Below, piece after piece: positions 26,421 through 33,872 of a stretch of 64,000 nucleotides of DNA; positions within the stretch are counted from its first letter, which is position 1; each line of letters opens with the position of its first letter. Location: contig NZ_CP159218.1 of the NCBI RefSeq assembly GCF_040438885.1, positions 3,162,001 to 3,226,000 of the forward strand, read 5' to 3'. The position numbers were made by a program, and so were the translations under genes. The stretch comes from Nakamurella sp. A5-74. GTDB taxonomy: Bacteria > Actinomycetota > Actinomycetes > Mycobacteriales > Nakamurellaceae. Below the pieces are notes generated by a model. It made no database searches. It was not told the origin of the DNA and saw nothing but the letters and a program-made list of their open reading frames with translations.

Positions 26421-26972
26421 TCAGCCGGCGCTACGGGCCTGCCTGCGGGCGGCGAGCTCGTCCGAGCCTCGCTGCTCGGCCGCCACGACGGTGTCGCCGT
26501 CGAGTCGCTCGGCCGGGAACTCGGCAAGTGTGCCGGTGATCTCGCGCATCGAACCGCCGACAGCGATCCCGAAGACGCCCTGCCCGCCCTGCAGCAGATC
26601 GACGATCTCTTCGGGCGAGGTGCACTCGTACACGGTGGTGCCGTCGGAGAAGAGGGTGACTCCTGCGAGGTCTTCGACGCCGCGCTTGCGCAGGTGCTCG
26701 ACCGCCACCCGGATGTTCTGGAGCGAGACACCGGTGTCGAGCAGCCGTTTGACCACCTTGAGAACCAGGATGTCCTTGAAGGAGTAGAGCCGCTGCGACC
26801 CGGAGCCGGACGCGCTGCGAATGGTGGGCACCACCAGAGAAGTCCGCGCCCAGTAGTCCAGCTGGCGGTAGGTGATCCCCGCGGCTTGCCAGGCGGTGGC
26901 CCCGCGGTACCCGGTGTACTCGTCCGGAACTGCATCGTTCGGGAACAGCGCACCCTGCTGACTCTCGCGCAT
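26421..26972 (-). CDS. MerR family regulator (Rv1830-type)
   Basis: 183 residues from MRESQQGALF; the frame stays open to 27119 across the 16-bp repeats but that part has no homology. The N-terminal winged helix reads Gly-Tyr-Arg-Gly-Ala-Thr-Ala-Trp-Gln-Ala-Ala-Gly-Ile-Thr-Tyr-Arg-Gln-Leu-Asp-Tyr-Trp-Ala-Arg, followed by Arg-Leu-Tyr-Ser-Phe-Lys-Asp-Ile-Leu-Val-Leu-Lys and a dimer helix. A C-terminal region with Phe-Ser-Asp-Gly-Thr-Thr-Val-Tyr-Glu may sense a ligand. It has the place of Rv1830 next to the bifunctional nuclease, ftsR and garA in mycobacteria, where the homologue is linked to cell division control. Confidence 0.92.
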   Translation of the reverse strand: MRESQQGALFPNDAVPDEYTGYRGATAWQAAGITYRQLDYWARTSLVVPTIRSASGSGSQRLYSFKDILVLKVVKRLLDTGVSLQNIRVAVEHLRKRGVEDLAGVTLFSDGTTVYECTSPEEIVDLLQGGQGVFGIAVGGSMREITGTLAEFPAERLDGDTVVAAEQRGSDELAARRQARSAG

Positions 26973-27047
26973 CGCGCTGCCTCTCTGCGGCACTTCGGAC
27001 TCCGCGGCACCTCTGGCGTACCGGGACTGAATGGACTGGCACTGATC

Positions 27048-27095
27048 GGGACTCGCACTGAACGGGACTCGCACTGGACGGGACTGGCACTCAGA
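27048..27095. repeat. 16-bp direct repeats upstream of the merR gene
   Basis: GGGACTCGCACTGAAC-type units start at 27048, 27064 and 27080, exactly 16 bases apart; a degenerate GGGACTG copy is at 27023. The array ends about 75 bases before the merR ATG, like a set of regulator half-sites on one face of the helix. Confidence 0.8.
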
Positions 27096-27273
27096 CGCCT
27101 GACAGTCGACGACTGTCACCGACGACCGGCGCCGATGAATGACACGCTGGTGATCACACGCGTGTGACTTGTCTCGACGGTAGGCCGGTGGCTGCCCCGG
27201 GTCAACGATCCGACCGGCGTGTCCTCGACCTTGACTTGAGGCTTAGGGTCGCCGTCGCGCCGGCGACGCCGGC

Positions 27274-27807
27274 TCAGGATTGCTCGGGTCCGAAGTCCTC
27301 GGGTGAGACGGAGTCCAGGAACTCGCGGAAGGCCTGTACTTCCTCGTCCGGGTCGACGCCCGGCTCCGCGTCGGCCTCGAAGATGACCTCGGTGCCCTCG
27401 TCGTCCGGATCCTCGTCCTCCAACACGATGCCGGCCTCGTCGAGCAGTTCCTCCGAGACCAACACCGGGCAGTCCAACCGCACCGCGAGCGCCACGGCAT
27501 CCGAGGGCCGCGCGGAGACCGCCGTGCCGTCGTCGAATGCGAGCTCCCCGTAGAAGGTGCCGTCCCGGAAGTCGACGACCCGCACCTCCTGCAGCGCCCG
27601 CCCGAGCGCGAGGATCACCTGCCCGAGCAGATCGTGGGTGAGCGGCCGGGGCGGACGCATGCCCTGCAGGTGCATGGCGATGGCCGTGGCCTCCGAGCTG
27701 CCGATCGCGATGGGCAGGCTCCGGGGTCCATCCTTCTCGCTGAGCACCAGGATCGGCTGCCGGGAAGGGATTTCGACGCGGACGCCGACGACCCGCATCT
27801 CGATCAT
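27274..27807 (-). CDS. Bifunctional nuclease family protein (DUF151)
   Basis: 177 residues from MIEMRVVGVRV, with GGGAGGG just before the ATG. DUF151/BFN fold: Ile-Leu-Val-Leu-Ser-Glu-Lys-Asp-Gly-Pro-Arg-Ser-Leu-Pro-Ile-Ala-Ile-Gly, then Glu-Ala-Thr-Ala-Ile-Ala-Met-His-Leu-Gln-Gly, and Ala-Arg-Pro-Ser-Asp-Ala-Val-Ala-Leu-Ala-Val-Arg. Members from plants show RNase and DNase activity; the bacterial role (Rv1829 in mycobacteria) is uncertain. A long acidic tail (Asp-Glu-Asp-Pro-Asp-Asp-Glu and so on) follows residue 130. It lies between the two merR genes in a conserved order. Confidence 0.93.
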   Translation of the reverse strand: MIEMRVVGVRVEIPSRQPILVLSEKDGPRSLPIAIGSSEATAIAMHLQGMRPPRPLTHDLLGQVILALGRALQEVRVVDFRDGTFYGELAFDDGTAVSARPSDAVALAVRLDCPVLVSEELLDEAGIVLEDEDPDDEGTEVIFEADAEPGVDPDEEVQAFREFLDSVSPEDFGPEQS

Positions 27808-27900
27808 GTTCCCTCCCGAGGGTGCCGATCCGGGTGTTCGATTCTTCCCATGACGGTACACGCGAGACCGTTGCCGATCGGGGCCGGCCGGAGGTGGCAT

Positions 27901-28626
27901 TCAGCCACTGAGGTCGCGCCGCAACCCCGCCCGGACCAACGTCGCATGCAGCCGCAACACGGTGCCGGCCAACTGGGCTGCCATGGCCTCGGCCCGCTCC
28001 CGCGCGTCGGGATCCTTCTGCCGCGCCTGCGCGGAGACCATCTGCGAGATCATCGCTGCCTCCCGGTCGGCGGCCGTCCGCAGCGGGCGGAGATGACGGG
28101 CTTCGAGCCCGGCTGCGAACAGTTCGGCGGCGGCAGCGGCGATCTGCGCGGCCTCCGCCCCGTACCAACCACCTGCGCCGATCGAGACCAGTCCGAACGA
28201 CTCGACGTCACGCAGCTGCTCGGTGGTCAGCCCGGATGCCGCGAGGAGTTCGACCCTCGTCATCCGCAGGTGGGTGTCGACACCGACTTCGGTCGTGTCC
28301 GGACCGATCGCGATCCCCAACGATCGGGGAAGGCGCGGCGACGGGGTGGCCGGCTCCAGGCCACGGGAGCGGGCATCCAGCTGATCCTTGATCACCTTGA
28401 GCGGCAGGTAGTGATCGCGCTGGGCGGTGAGCACGAACCGCAGCCGTTCGATGTCGGCCGGGCTGAACTGTCGATACCCGGCCGGAGTGCGCTCCGGGGT
28501 GATGAGACCTTCGGTCTCGAGGAATCGGATCTTGGAGATCGTCACTTCCGGGAAGTCCGGCTTCAAGCGGGCCAGTACGGCGCCGATGCTCCACGACTGC
28601 CCGGCGGGGAGGCCCGCTGCGGTCAT
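27901..28626 (-). CDS. ftsR: MerR family regulator FtsR
   Basis: 241 residues. N-terminal MerR winged helix: Trp-Ser-Ile-Gly-Ala-Val-Leu-Ala-Arg-Leu-Lys-Pro-Asp-Phe-Pro-Glu-Val-Thr-Ile-Ser-Lys-Ile-Arg-Phe-Leu-Glu, then Gly-Leu-Ile-Thr-Pro-Glu-Arg-Thr-Pro-Ala-Gly-Tyr-Arg-Gln-Phe-Ser. It starts 10 bases behind garA. The garA-merR order matches Rv1827-Rv1828 and cg1630-cg1631; in Corynebacterium the latter, FtsR, activates ftsZ. A role in cell-division gene control is inferred from orthology. The C-terminal half is Ala-rich and probably helical, with no known ligand site. Confidence 0.92.
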   Translation of the reverse strand: MTAAGLPAGQSWSIGAVLARLKPDFPEVTISKIRFLETEGLITPERTPAGYRQFSPADIERLRFVLTAQRDHYLPLKVIKDQLDARSRGLEPATPSPRLPRSLGIAIGPDTTEVGVDTHLRMTRVELLAASGLTTEQLRDVESFGLVSIGAGGWYGAEAAQIAAAAAELFAAGLEARHLRPLRTAADREAAMISQMVSAQARQKDPDARERAEAMAAQLAGTVLRLHATLVRAGLRRDLSG

Positions 28627-28636
28627 CGAGTTGCGG

Positions 28637-29122
28637 TCACTGCTGGGCCGCGGCGCCGCCGGCCGCGGCCGCGTCGGCAGTCAGGAAGACCAACCGGAAC
28701 TTGCCGATCTGCACCTCGTCGCCGTTGACCAGCAGAGAGCTCTCGATCGGTTCACGGTTCACGTAGGTGCCGTTCAACGAGCCGGTGTCGCTGACCTCGA
28801 AACCGCCGTCGACCCGTCGGAACTCGGCGTGCCGACGCGACACGGTCACGTCGTCGAGGAAGATCTCGCTCTCGGGATGACGACCCGCCGTCACCAACGG
28901 GACGTCGAGCTGGAAGCGCGACCCGGCGTTCGGACCACGCTTGACGACCAGCAGCGCGGTGCCCGGCCGCAGGGCGTCCAGACCGGTCAGGGTCTGCTCG
29001 CCGGGACGCTCGGGATCGCCGACCGTGACGGCCTTGAAGATCGAGGTGGTGGCAGCGTCGGAGCCGGCCGATCCCTGCGGGGACCCCGAGGACCCGGGCG
29101 GCGTGTTGTCGACGTGTGACAT
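28637..29122 (-). CDS. garA: FHA domain protein GarA (OdhI)
   Basis: 161 residues. A disordered N-terminal tail carries Ala-Thr-Thr-Ser-Ile-Phe (Thr25, Thr26), the match to the Glu-Thr-Thr-Ser-Val-Phe switch phosphorylated by PknG and PknB in mycobacteria. Residues about 65-145 are an FHA domain with Ala-Gly-Arg-His-Pro-Glu-Ser-Glu-Ile, Ser-Arg-Arg-His-Ala-Glu-Phe and Asn-Gly-Thr-Tyr-Val-Asn. Unphosphorylated GarA/OdhI inhibits 2-oxoglutarate dehydrogenase and adjusts glutamate metabolism; phosphorylation makes it bind itself. An Ala/Gly tail ends the chain. It leads the garA-ftsR unit; GAGGGAGCG-like bases before the ATG support the start. Confidence 0.96.
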   Translation of the reverse strand: MSHVDNTPPGSSGSPQGSAGSDAATTSIFKAVTVGDPERPGEQTLTGLDALRPGTALLVVKRGPNAGSRFQLDVPLVTAGRHPESEIFLDDVTVSRRHAEFRRVDGGFEVSDTGSLNGTYVNREPIESSLLVNGDEVQIGKFRLVFLTADAAAAGGAAAQQ

Positions 29123-29392
29123 ACCGTCGCTCCCTTCAGCGCTGGCGACCGCGACCCGGACGAGCCGCGGACCAGGGATGGCGAACCCACCCCGCAAGAT
29201 ACGGGCGGCGATCGCCGGCCCCGAGGTACTGACCGTACTGCAGGACCCGCGCGGGACGCGCCCCGGCGAGGCAGCCGGACCCACGCAGACCGTGCGGTCG
29301 AGGTTACCGCGCCCGGTGGATCTCATGTCACGGGTGGGCGACGGTCGGTGTTCACCGGGACCGGCTGACCCGGCGGCGCTACATTCAGCATC

Positions 29393-30274
29393 GTGAGCAC
29401 ATCCCGGACCCCTTCCCCGATCGATACCCCTGCCGCCTCCGCCGACACGCACCCGGTCGGCACCTCCCCCGACCGACCGGCCCGGGTCGGCGTCCAGATC
29501 CAGCCGCAACACCGTTCGATCGCCAACATGCGGCAGGCCTGCGCCGATCTGGAGGACGTCGGCGTCGACATCATCTTCAACTGGGACCACTTCTTCCCAC
29601 TCTCGGGCGAACCGGACGGCCTGCACTACGAATGCTTCACCCTGTTGGCCGCCTGGGCGGAGGCCACGGAGCGGGTCGAACTCGGACCGCTGGTGGCGTG
29701 CAACAGCTACCGCAATCCCCAGTTGCTGGCGGACATGGCCCGCACCATCGATCACCTGTCGGAGGGCCGGTTCATCCTGGGCATCGGCTCCGGCTGGTTC
29801 GAGCGCGACTACACCGAGTACGGCTACGAGTTCGGGACCGCGGGCGGCCGGCTGGACGCGCTGGCACGCGACCTGCCCCTGATCGAACAGCGGTGGGCCG
29901 CACTGAACCCTGCACCGGTGCGCGACATCCCGGTGCTGATCGGCGGCGGCGGCGAGCAGAAGACGCTGCGCATCGTGGCCCGCCATGCCGACATCTGGCA
30001 CGGCTTCGGCGAGCCGGAGGTGATCGCGCACAAGCACGCAGTGCTCGACGAGCGCTGCGCGGAGATCGGCCGCGACCCCCGGGAGATCGAGCGCAGCGCC
30101 GGGGTCGCGTTCACCCCGGGACGTGCGCCCGAGGTCGTCAGCGATTACCCCGGAAACGCCCAGGAGCTCTACGACGTGGGCACCCGGCTGTTCACGGTGG
30201 CCCTCGACGAGGAGCTCGACTACGGCAAGGTCCGCGATCTGGTGGCCTGGCGGGACGCGGTCAACCAGCGCTGA
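29393..30274 (+). CDS. LLM class F420-dependent oxidoreductase (Rv1855c-like)
   Basis: 293 residues from a GTG start. Luciferase-like TIM barrel of the F420-using group: Val-Gly-Val-Gln-Ile-Gln-Pro-Gln-His near residue 32, Phe-Asn-Trp-Asp-His-Phe-Phe-Pro near 63, Leu-Gly-Pro-Leu-Val-Ala-Cys-Asn-Ser-Tyr-Arg, and Leu-Gly-Ile-Gly-Ser-Gly-Trp-Phe-Glu-Arg-Asp-Tyr near 130, a cofactor-phosphate loop. Hydride transfer with F420H2 to an unknown substrate is inferred. It is the only plus-strand gene inside the conserved minus-strand gcvH-garA cluster and so interrupts the order seen in mycobacteria. It converges on gcvH; a 9-bp-stem hairpin lies between. Confidence 0.88.
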   Translation: MSTSRTPSPIDTPAASADTHPVGTSPDRPARVGVQIQPQHRSIANMRQACADLEDVGVDIIFNWDHFFPLSGEPDGLHYECFTLLAAWAEATERVELGPLVACNSYRNPQLLADMARTIDHLSEGRFILGIGSGWFERDYTEYGYEFGTAGGRLDALARDLPLIEQRWAALNPAPVRDIPVLIGGGGEQKTLRIVARHADIWHGFGEPEVIAHKHAVLDERCAEIGRDPREIERSAGVAFTPGRAPEVVSDYPGNAQELYDVGTRLFTVALDEELDYGKVRDLVAWRDAVNQR

Positions 30275-30286
30275 ATGCTCTGCGCC

Positions 30287-30317
30287 GCACCGGGTTCCGC
30301 GCGATGGGACCCGGTGC
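30287..30317. terminator. Shared hairpin between the F420 oxidoreductase gene and gcvH
   Basis: GCACCGGGT (30287-30295) and ACCCGGTGC (30309-30317) form a perfect 9-bp stem in the 91-bp gap between two convergent genes. It is likely a two-way transcription end, without a T-run. Confidence 0.6.
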
Positions 30318-30365
30318 CACTCGCATTCGCCGTGAACGGGTGCGGGCAGCGCGGGCTGTGCGGCC

Positions 30366-30749
30366 CTACTCGCCGCCGACCTGGTTGCCGTACGCGTCTG
30401 CGTCCATCAGGCTCTCCAGTTCGGCCGGATCGTCGAGCTGGATCTCCACCATCCAGCCGTCACCGTAGGGATCGGAGTTGACCGTCTCGGGGGCCGCATC
30501 GAGTGCCTCGTTGCGCGTCACGATCGTGCCGCCGACGGGCGCGAAGAGATCGGACACCGACTTGGTCGATTCGACTTCGCCGATGGTGTCGCCTGCGCTG
30601 AAGGTGCTGCCCAGGTCGGGCAACTGGACGTACACGATGTCGCCCAGCGCTCCCTGCGCGAAGTCGGTGATGCCGATCCGGACGGCGTCGCCGGACGTGG
30701 TGCGGACCCACTCGTGGTCGGAGCTGTACTGCAGGTCCTCAGGGATCAC
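30366..30749 (-). CDS. gcvH: Glycine cleavage system H protein
   Basis: 127 residues from a GTG with AGGAAGG upstream; longer in-frame starts up to 30947 give no homology. It carries the lipoyl group that shuttles the aminomethyl intermediate among P, T and L proteins. The lipoylation site is Lys63 in Glu-Val-Glu-Ser-Thr-Lys-Ser-Val-Ser-Asp. Other conserved points are Ser-Asp-His-Glu-Trp-Val, Gly-Ile-Thr-Asp-Phe-Ala-Gln and Asn-Ser-Asp-Pro-Tyr-Gly-Asp-Gly-Trp. It sits in the DUF881-garA cluster rather than beside gcvP, which is 11 kb away and separately controlled. gcvT is not in the window. Confidence 0.97.
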   Translation of the reverse strand: MIPEDLQYSSDHEWVRTTSGDAVRIGITDFAQGALGDIVYVQLPDLGSTFSAGDTIGEVESTKSVSDLFAPVGGTIVTRNEALDAAPETVNSDPYGDGWMVEIQLDDPAELESLMDADAYGNQVGGE

Positions 30750-30855
30750 AGACGTGCCTTCCTCATCAACGGATCGGGGAACGAACTCGGACCGGCCCGG
30801 CGCAGCGACGGTATCGGCGCTGACGGTCGGGTCGCCCGCCCGGACATCACCGGGG

Positions 30856-31617
30856 TCATCCAGCCGGGCGAGCGTAGATCGGGGCTCGCGGCGTCCGCAA
30901 GGCGGTGATGCTGATCGACCGGGATTGGCCGACGTCGATGGTCGCACCGACCCGGCGGACGGAGTCGACCACTCCGCCGGGAATCGACATGGCCGCGGCC
31001 AGCGTGGCCGGCTCGCCGATGGCCTTCACGCTGATCGGTCGGTTGATGGGCTTGCCGTCGATCTGCAGGGAGGCCGCAGCCCCGACGAACGCGGAGTCGA
31101 CACCGATCCGCACCGAGCCGATCTGGATCGCCTCGGCGCCGGCGTTGCGGAGCTCCTGGACGGTGTCGAGCAGGAACTCCGGGCTCACCGCACGGGCCGG
31201 ATCGCCGATCCGCAGGGTGATGCCAGGCCCGGTGGCGGGCGCGACGCCGTTGATGATCTCCAGCTCCGAGGCCTGCTTCCGCGCTTCGGCCAGTGCCTCC
31301 CCGGAGCTCGCCCCGCCGGCGAGCAGTCCCTGCAGGGTCACCTCCTGGGTGCGGATCTCGGCATTCAGATCGTCCTCGCGCTGCTGCAGGCCATCGAGGA
31401 TCTGCACCAGATCGTCGGAGCGCAGGGCTTCGAGATTGTCGCCGGCGGCGGTACTGCGCAGCTGGGTGACGAAACCGAAACCCAGCAGCGCGACGAGGAC
31501 GAAGGCGACGACCGCTGTCACGGAACGCCTGCGGCGGGGCGTGCCGTGAGACGTGTGGGCTGCCGCCGTACCGGCCGTCGACGGCCCGTCCCGCGCTGCG
31601 TCCCGCCGGCCCCTCAT
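30856..31617 (-). CDS. DUF881 family membrane protein (Rv1825-type)
   Basis: 253 residues. A basic cytoplasmic start, one membrane helix (about 32-52), a coiled coil (60-110: Gln-Gln-Arg-Glu-Asp-Asp-Leu-Asn-Ala-Glu-Ile), then the DUF881 domain with Gly-Pro-Gly-Ile-Thr-Leu-Arg-Ile, Leu-Arg-Asn-Ala-Gly-Ala-Glu-Ala-Ile-Gln-Ile and Pro-Ile-Ser-Val-Lys-Ala-Ile-Gly. In Firmicutes relatives (YlxW/YlxX) the family is tied to division and envelope genes. The function is unproven. It overlaps the upstream SBP gene by 4 bases and lies 106 bases before gcvH. Confidence 0.92.
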   Translation of the reverse strand: MRGRRDAARDGPSTAGTAAAHTSHGTPRRRRSVTAVVAFVLVALLGFGFVTQLRSTAAGDNLEALRSDDLVQILDGLQQREDDLNAEIRTQEVTLQGLLAGGASSGEALAEARKQASELEIINGVAPATGPGITLRIGDPARAVSPEFLLDTVQELRNAGAEAIQIGSVRIGVDSAFVGAAASLQIDGKPINRPISVKAIGEPATLAAAMSIPGGVVDSVRRVGATIDVGQSRSISITALRTPRAPIYARPAG

Positions 31618-32018
31618 GCGTGGAAGACCTGACGGCGGATCGCGGCGACGTTGGCGAAGATCCGGATGCCGAGCACGACGACGACCGCCGTCGACAGCTG
31701 CGAGCCGACACCCAACTGATCACCGAGGAAGACGATCAGCGCTGCCACCAGGACGTTCCCGATGAACGACACCACGAACACCCGGGAGTCGAACACCCGC
31801 TGCAGGAAGGCGCGCAGCGCGCCGAACAGCGCGTCCAGCGCGGCAACGACGGCGATCGGCAGGTACGGGGCGAGCCAGTCGGGCACCGACGGCGACGCCA
31901 GCAGACCGATGACGGCGCCGGCCAGCAACGCGACGACCGCGAAGACGATCGCCGACCATCGTCCCGCTGCGGGGTGTGCCGCGCTGTCGGTGTCCAGCGG
32001 TGCTTTCGGTTCGGTCAT
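31614..32018 (-). CDS. Small basic protein family membrane protein (DUF1290, SBP)
   Basis: 134 residues, three hydrophobic helices. The SBP/DUF1290 signature is clear: Tyr-Leu-Pro-Ile-Ala-Val-Val-Ala-Ala-Leu-Asp-Ala-Leu-Phe-Gly-Ala-Leu-Arg-Ala, then Phe-Asp-Ser-Arg-Val-Phe-Val-Val-Ser-Phe-Ile-Gly-Asn-Val and Gln-Leu-Gly-Val-Gly-Ser-Gln-Leu-Ser-Thr-Ala-Val. The homologue Rv1824 and Bacillus Sbp sit between DUF881 genes or before ftsA/ftsZ, suggesting an envelope or division role. Both ends overlap the flanking DUF881 genes by 4 bases, so all three are made together. Confidence 0.94.
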   Translation of the reverse strand: MTEPKAPLDTDSAAHPAAGRWSAIVFAVVALLAGAVIGLLASPSVPDWLAPYLPIAVVAALDALFGALRAFLQRVFDSRVFVVSFIGNVLVAALIVFLGDQLGVGSQLSTAVVVVLGIRIFANVAAIRRQVFHA

Positions 32019-33052
32019 CGCGTGGGCTCCGGTTCGTTCTCGGTCGGCACGTCGGTGGACCGATCGGCGGTGGACGCGCTGGTGGAGGTACTGGTGGAGG
32101 TGCTGGTGGGCACGTCCGCGTAGCGCAGCTCGGCGGTACCGCCCCCCGGCAACGTCAGGGACCCGACGGTGGCCACGGTGAACCCGGCGCCGTAGTTGGA
32201 CTTGAGCGAGAGCATCCGGCCGTAACCGGCGGTCGACACCAGCGCCACCTGGACGGCCTCCGGGTCGCCGATCGCGTCGATGGTGATCGGCCAGAAGACC
32301 GGCCGGTTGTCGACCAGGATCGCGCCACCCGCCTGCCGGATCGCCGAGGTGGAACGCAGTCTCACCCCGCCGACCGAGACCGCCTCGGCACCGGCCTCCC
32401 AGAGCCCATTGACCAGGAACTGCAGGTCACGGTCGAGGATCGGCGTGGTGCTGTCGGCCTGGTCGACCGTCAACTGCACCCCAGGACCGGTGACGGCGGT
32501 GAGCGCGGCGTCGTCACGGAGCGCGGTGACCGAACGGAGCGGACCGCCCGCACCGGCGAGCATCTGCTGCCCGCGGATCTGCGCATCGAGTTCCTCGGCC
32601 CTGGCCGCCAACACGTCCTGCCGGGACTGCGCGACCCGAACGTCCTGCAGGACGGCCGAGCGGGCCTTCGCATCGGCGGGGGCCGTGAAATGTCGCCACC
32701 CCACGGCGATGCCGACGGACAGTCCGGCCACCAGCATCGCGACGGCCAGCCGCACCGCGGTGGACGGTGCGTGTCGCCGCGCTCCCGAGCCCGGGGTCGT
32801 CGGCGAGCGGCGTCGGGCAGCAGCCGCATAACCGGGGTCGAGCGCATCGTTGGCCATGCCCTGCAGCCAGGCCAGACCGAACTCCCGCGGTGAGGTGTCG
32901 GTGCTGGAACCGCTCGGCGCCCTGGTCTGTCGGGGGACCGCGTCGGACTCCGGCAGCTCCAACGGCTCCGGCAGCTCCTGCGGCTCCTGCGGCTCCCGCG
33001 GCCCCCCGGGTTCCCGCGGCTCCCGGGGTTCCTGCGGGCGGTGGTCAGCCAC
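32015..33052 (-). CDS. DUF881 family membrane protein (Rv1823-type)
   Basis: 345 residues. It begins with a repetitive Pro/Glu/Gln-rich stretch (Pro-Gln-Glu-Pro-Arg-Glu-Pro...) of about 40 residues. Then come Glu-Phe-Gly-Leu-Ala-Trp-Leu-Gln-Gly-Met, a membrane helix (about 102-120), a coiled coil and the DUF881 domain with Gly-Pro-Gly-Val-Gln-Leu-Thr-Val, Leu-Trp-Glu-Ala-Gly-Ala-Glu-Ala-Val-Ser-Val and Pro-Ile-Thr-Ile-Asp-Ala-Ile-Gly. A Ser-Thr repeat runs near the C-terminus. The paralogue is two genes on. pgsA overlaps its start region by 8 bases. Confidence 0.92.
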   Translation of the reverse strand: MADHRPQEPREPREPGGPREPQEPQELPEPLELPESDAVPRQTRAPSGSSTDTSPREFGLAWLQGMANDALDPGYAAAARRRSPTTPGSGARRHAPSTAVRLAVAMLVAGLSVGIAVGWRHFTAPADAKARSAVLQDVRVAQSRQDVLAARAEELDAQIRGQQMLAGAGGPLRSVTALRDDAALTAVTGPGVQLTVDQADSTTPILDRDLQFLVNGLWEAGAEAVSVGGVRLRSTSAIRQAGGAILVDNRPVFWPITIDAIGDPEAVQVALVSTAGYGRMLSLKSNYGAGFTVATVGSLTLPGGGTAELRYADVPTSTSTSTSTSASTADRSTDVPTENEPEPTR

Positions 33053-33761
33053 CGGCGCTCCGGGCAGGCTTGCCCACCGGCGCGGTCGAGACCATCGAGG
33101 AATCAGGTCGCAGCGCCTGCCCCCACGACAGCCGCACCGGCGTCCTTCGGATCACCCAGATCACCTGCCGCAGGTACAGCGCACCGGCCCAGAGGTACAA
33201 GCCCATGCCCCAGACGGTGAAGGCCAGCCCGAACGGCTCAGCGATCCGCTGGATCAGTGCCTCGCCCTGCGCCAGCAACAGGAGCGGGAAGGCATACAGC
33301 AGGCAGAAGGTGGCCGCCTTGCCCAGGTAGTGCACCGGCAGCGGCGGGTAACCGTGTCGGCGGAGCACGGGGATCGCGAGACCGAGGACGACGTCACGCG
33401 CGATCAGCAGGGCAGCGGCCCACCAGGGGATGATCCCGCGGATGACGAAGGCGATCAGCGTCGCGAAGATGTACAGCCGGTCGGCGGCCGGATCCAGCAA
33501 CTCGCCGAGCTTGGAGTACTGGCCCAGCAGCCGGGCGAGCTTGCCGTCTGCCCAGTCGGTGAACGCGCTGACCACGAGCACGACGAGCGCCCAGCCGTCC
33601 TCCTGCGGTCCGAGCAGCAGCCACAGGAACAACGGCACGCCCAGGAGCCTGAGGATCGACAGCGCGTTGGGGATCGTCCAGATCCGGTCCGAGGCGTCCT
33701 GCTCGGAGGTCCCCGTTGCGGCGCCTGTCCCGACCCCGCCGACCGCCCCCGGTTCGGTCAT
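33045..33761 (-). CDS. pgsA: CDP-alcohol phosphatidyltransferase (PgsA-type)
   Basis: 238 residues from MTEPGAVGG, with the ATG at 33761. Integral membrane enzyme that transfers a phosphatidyl group from CDP-diacylglycerol to an alcohol. The catalytic motif Asp69-x2-Asp72-Gly73-x2-Ala-Arg...Gly86-x3-Asp90-x3-Asp94 is complete. About five to six membrane helices follow. It has the position of mycobacterial pgsA2 (Rv1822) at the head of the DUF881-SBP-DUF881-gcvH run and is the first gene of this minus-strand operon. Phosphatidylglycerol phosphate synthase is the default; the true acceptor, which could also be another polyol phosphate or cardiolipin-type substrate, is not certain. Confidence 0.9.
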   Translation of the reverse strand: MTEPGAVGGVGTGAATGTSEQDASDRIWTIPNALSILRLLGVPLFLWLLLGPQEDGWALVVLVVSAFTDWADGKLARLLGQYSKLGELLDPAADRLYIFATLIAFVIRGIIPWWAAALLIARDVVLGLAIPVLRRHGYPPLPVHYLGKAATFCLLYAFPLLLLAQGEALIQRIAEPFGLAFTVWGMGLYLWAGALYLRQVIWVIRRTPVRLSWGQALRPDSSMVSTAPVGKPARSAGG

Positions 33762-33872
33762 GACGATTCCCCGCTCCCTGCCCACGCATCTCACGCGCCG
33801 CATCGCACTTCCGGGACGAGCACGACCTCGTCACCCGGGGTGAGTCTAGAGCCCGCGCCGTACATTCCTCCC

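Noticed and set aside
32850-33872. 341-residue upstream extension of pabB
   Set aside because: It is antisense to pgsA and the DUF881 gene and reads as low-complexity Arg/Glu-rich sequence.
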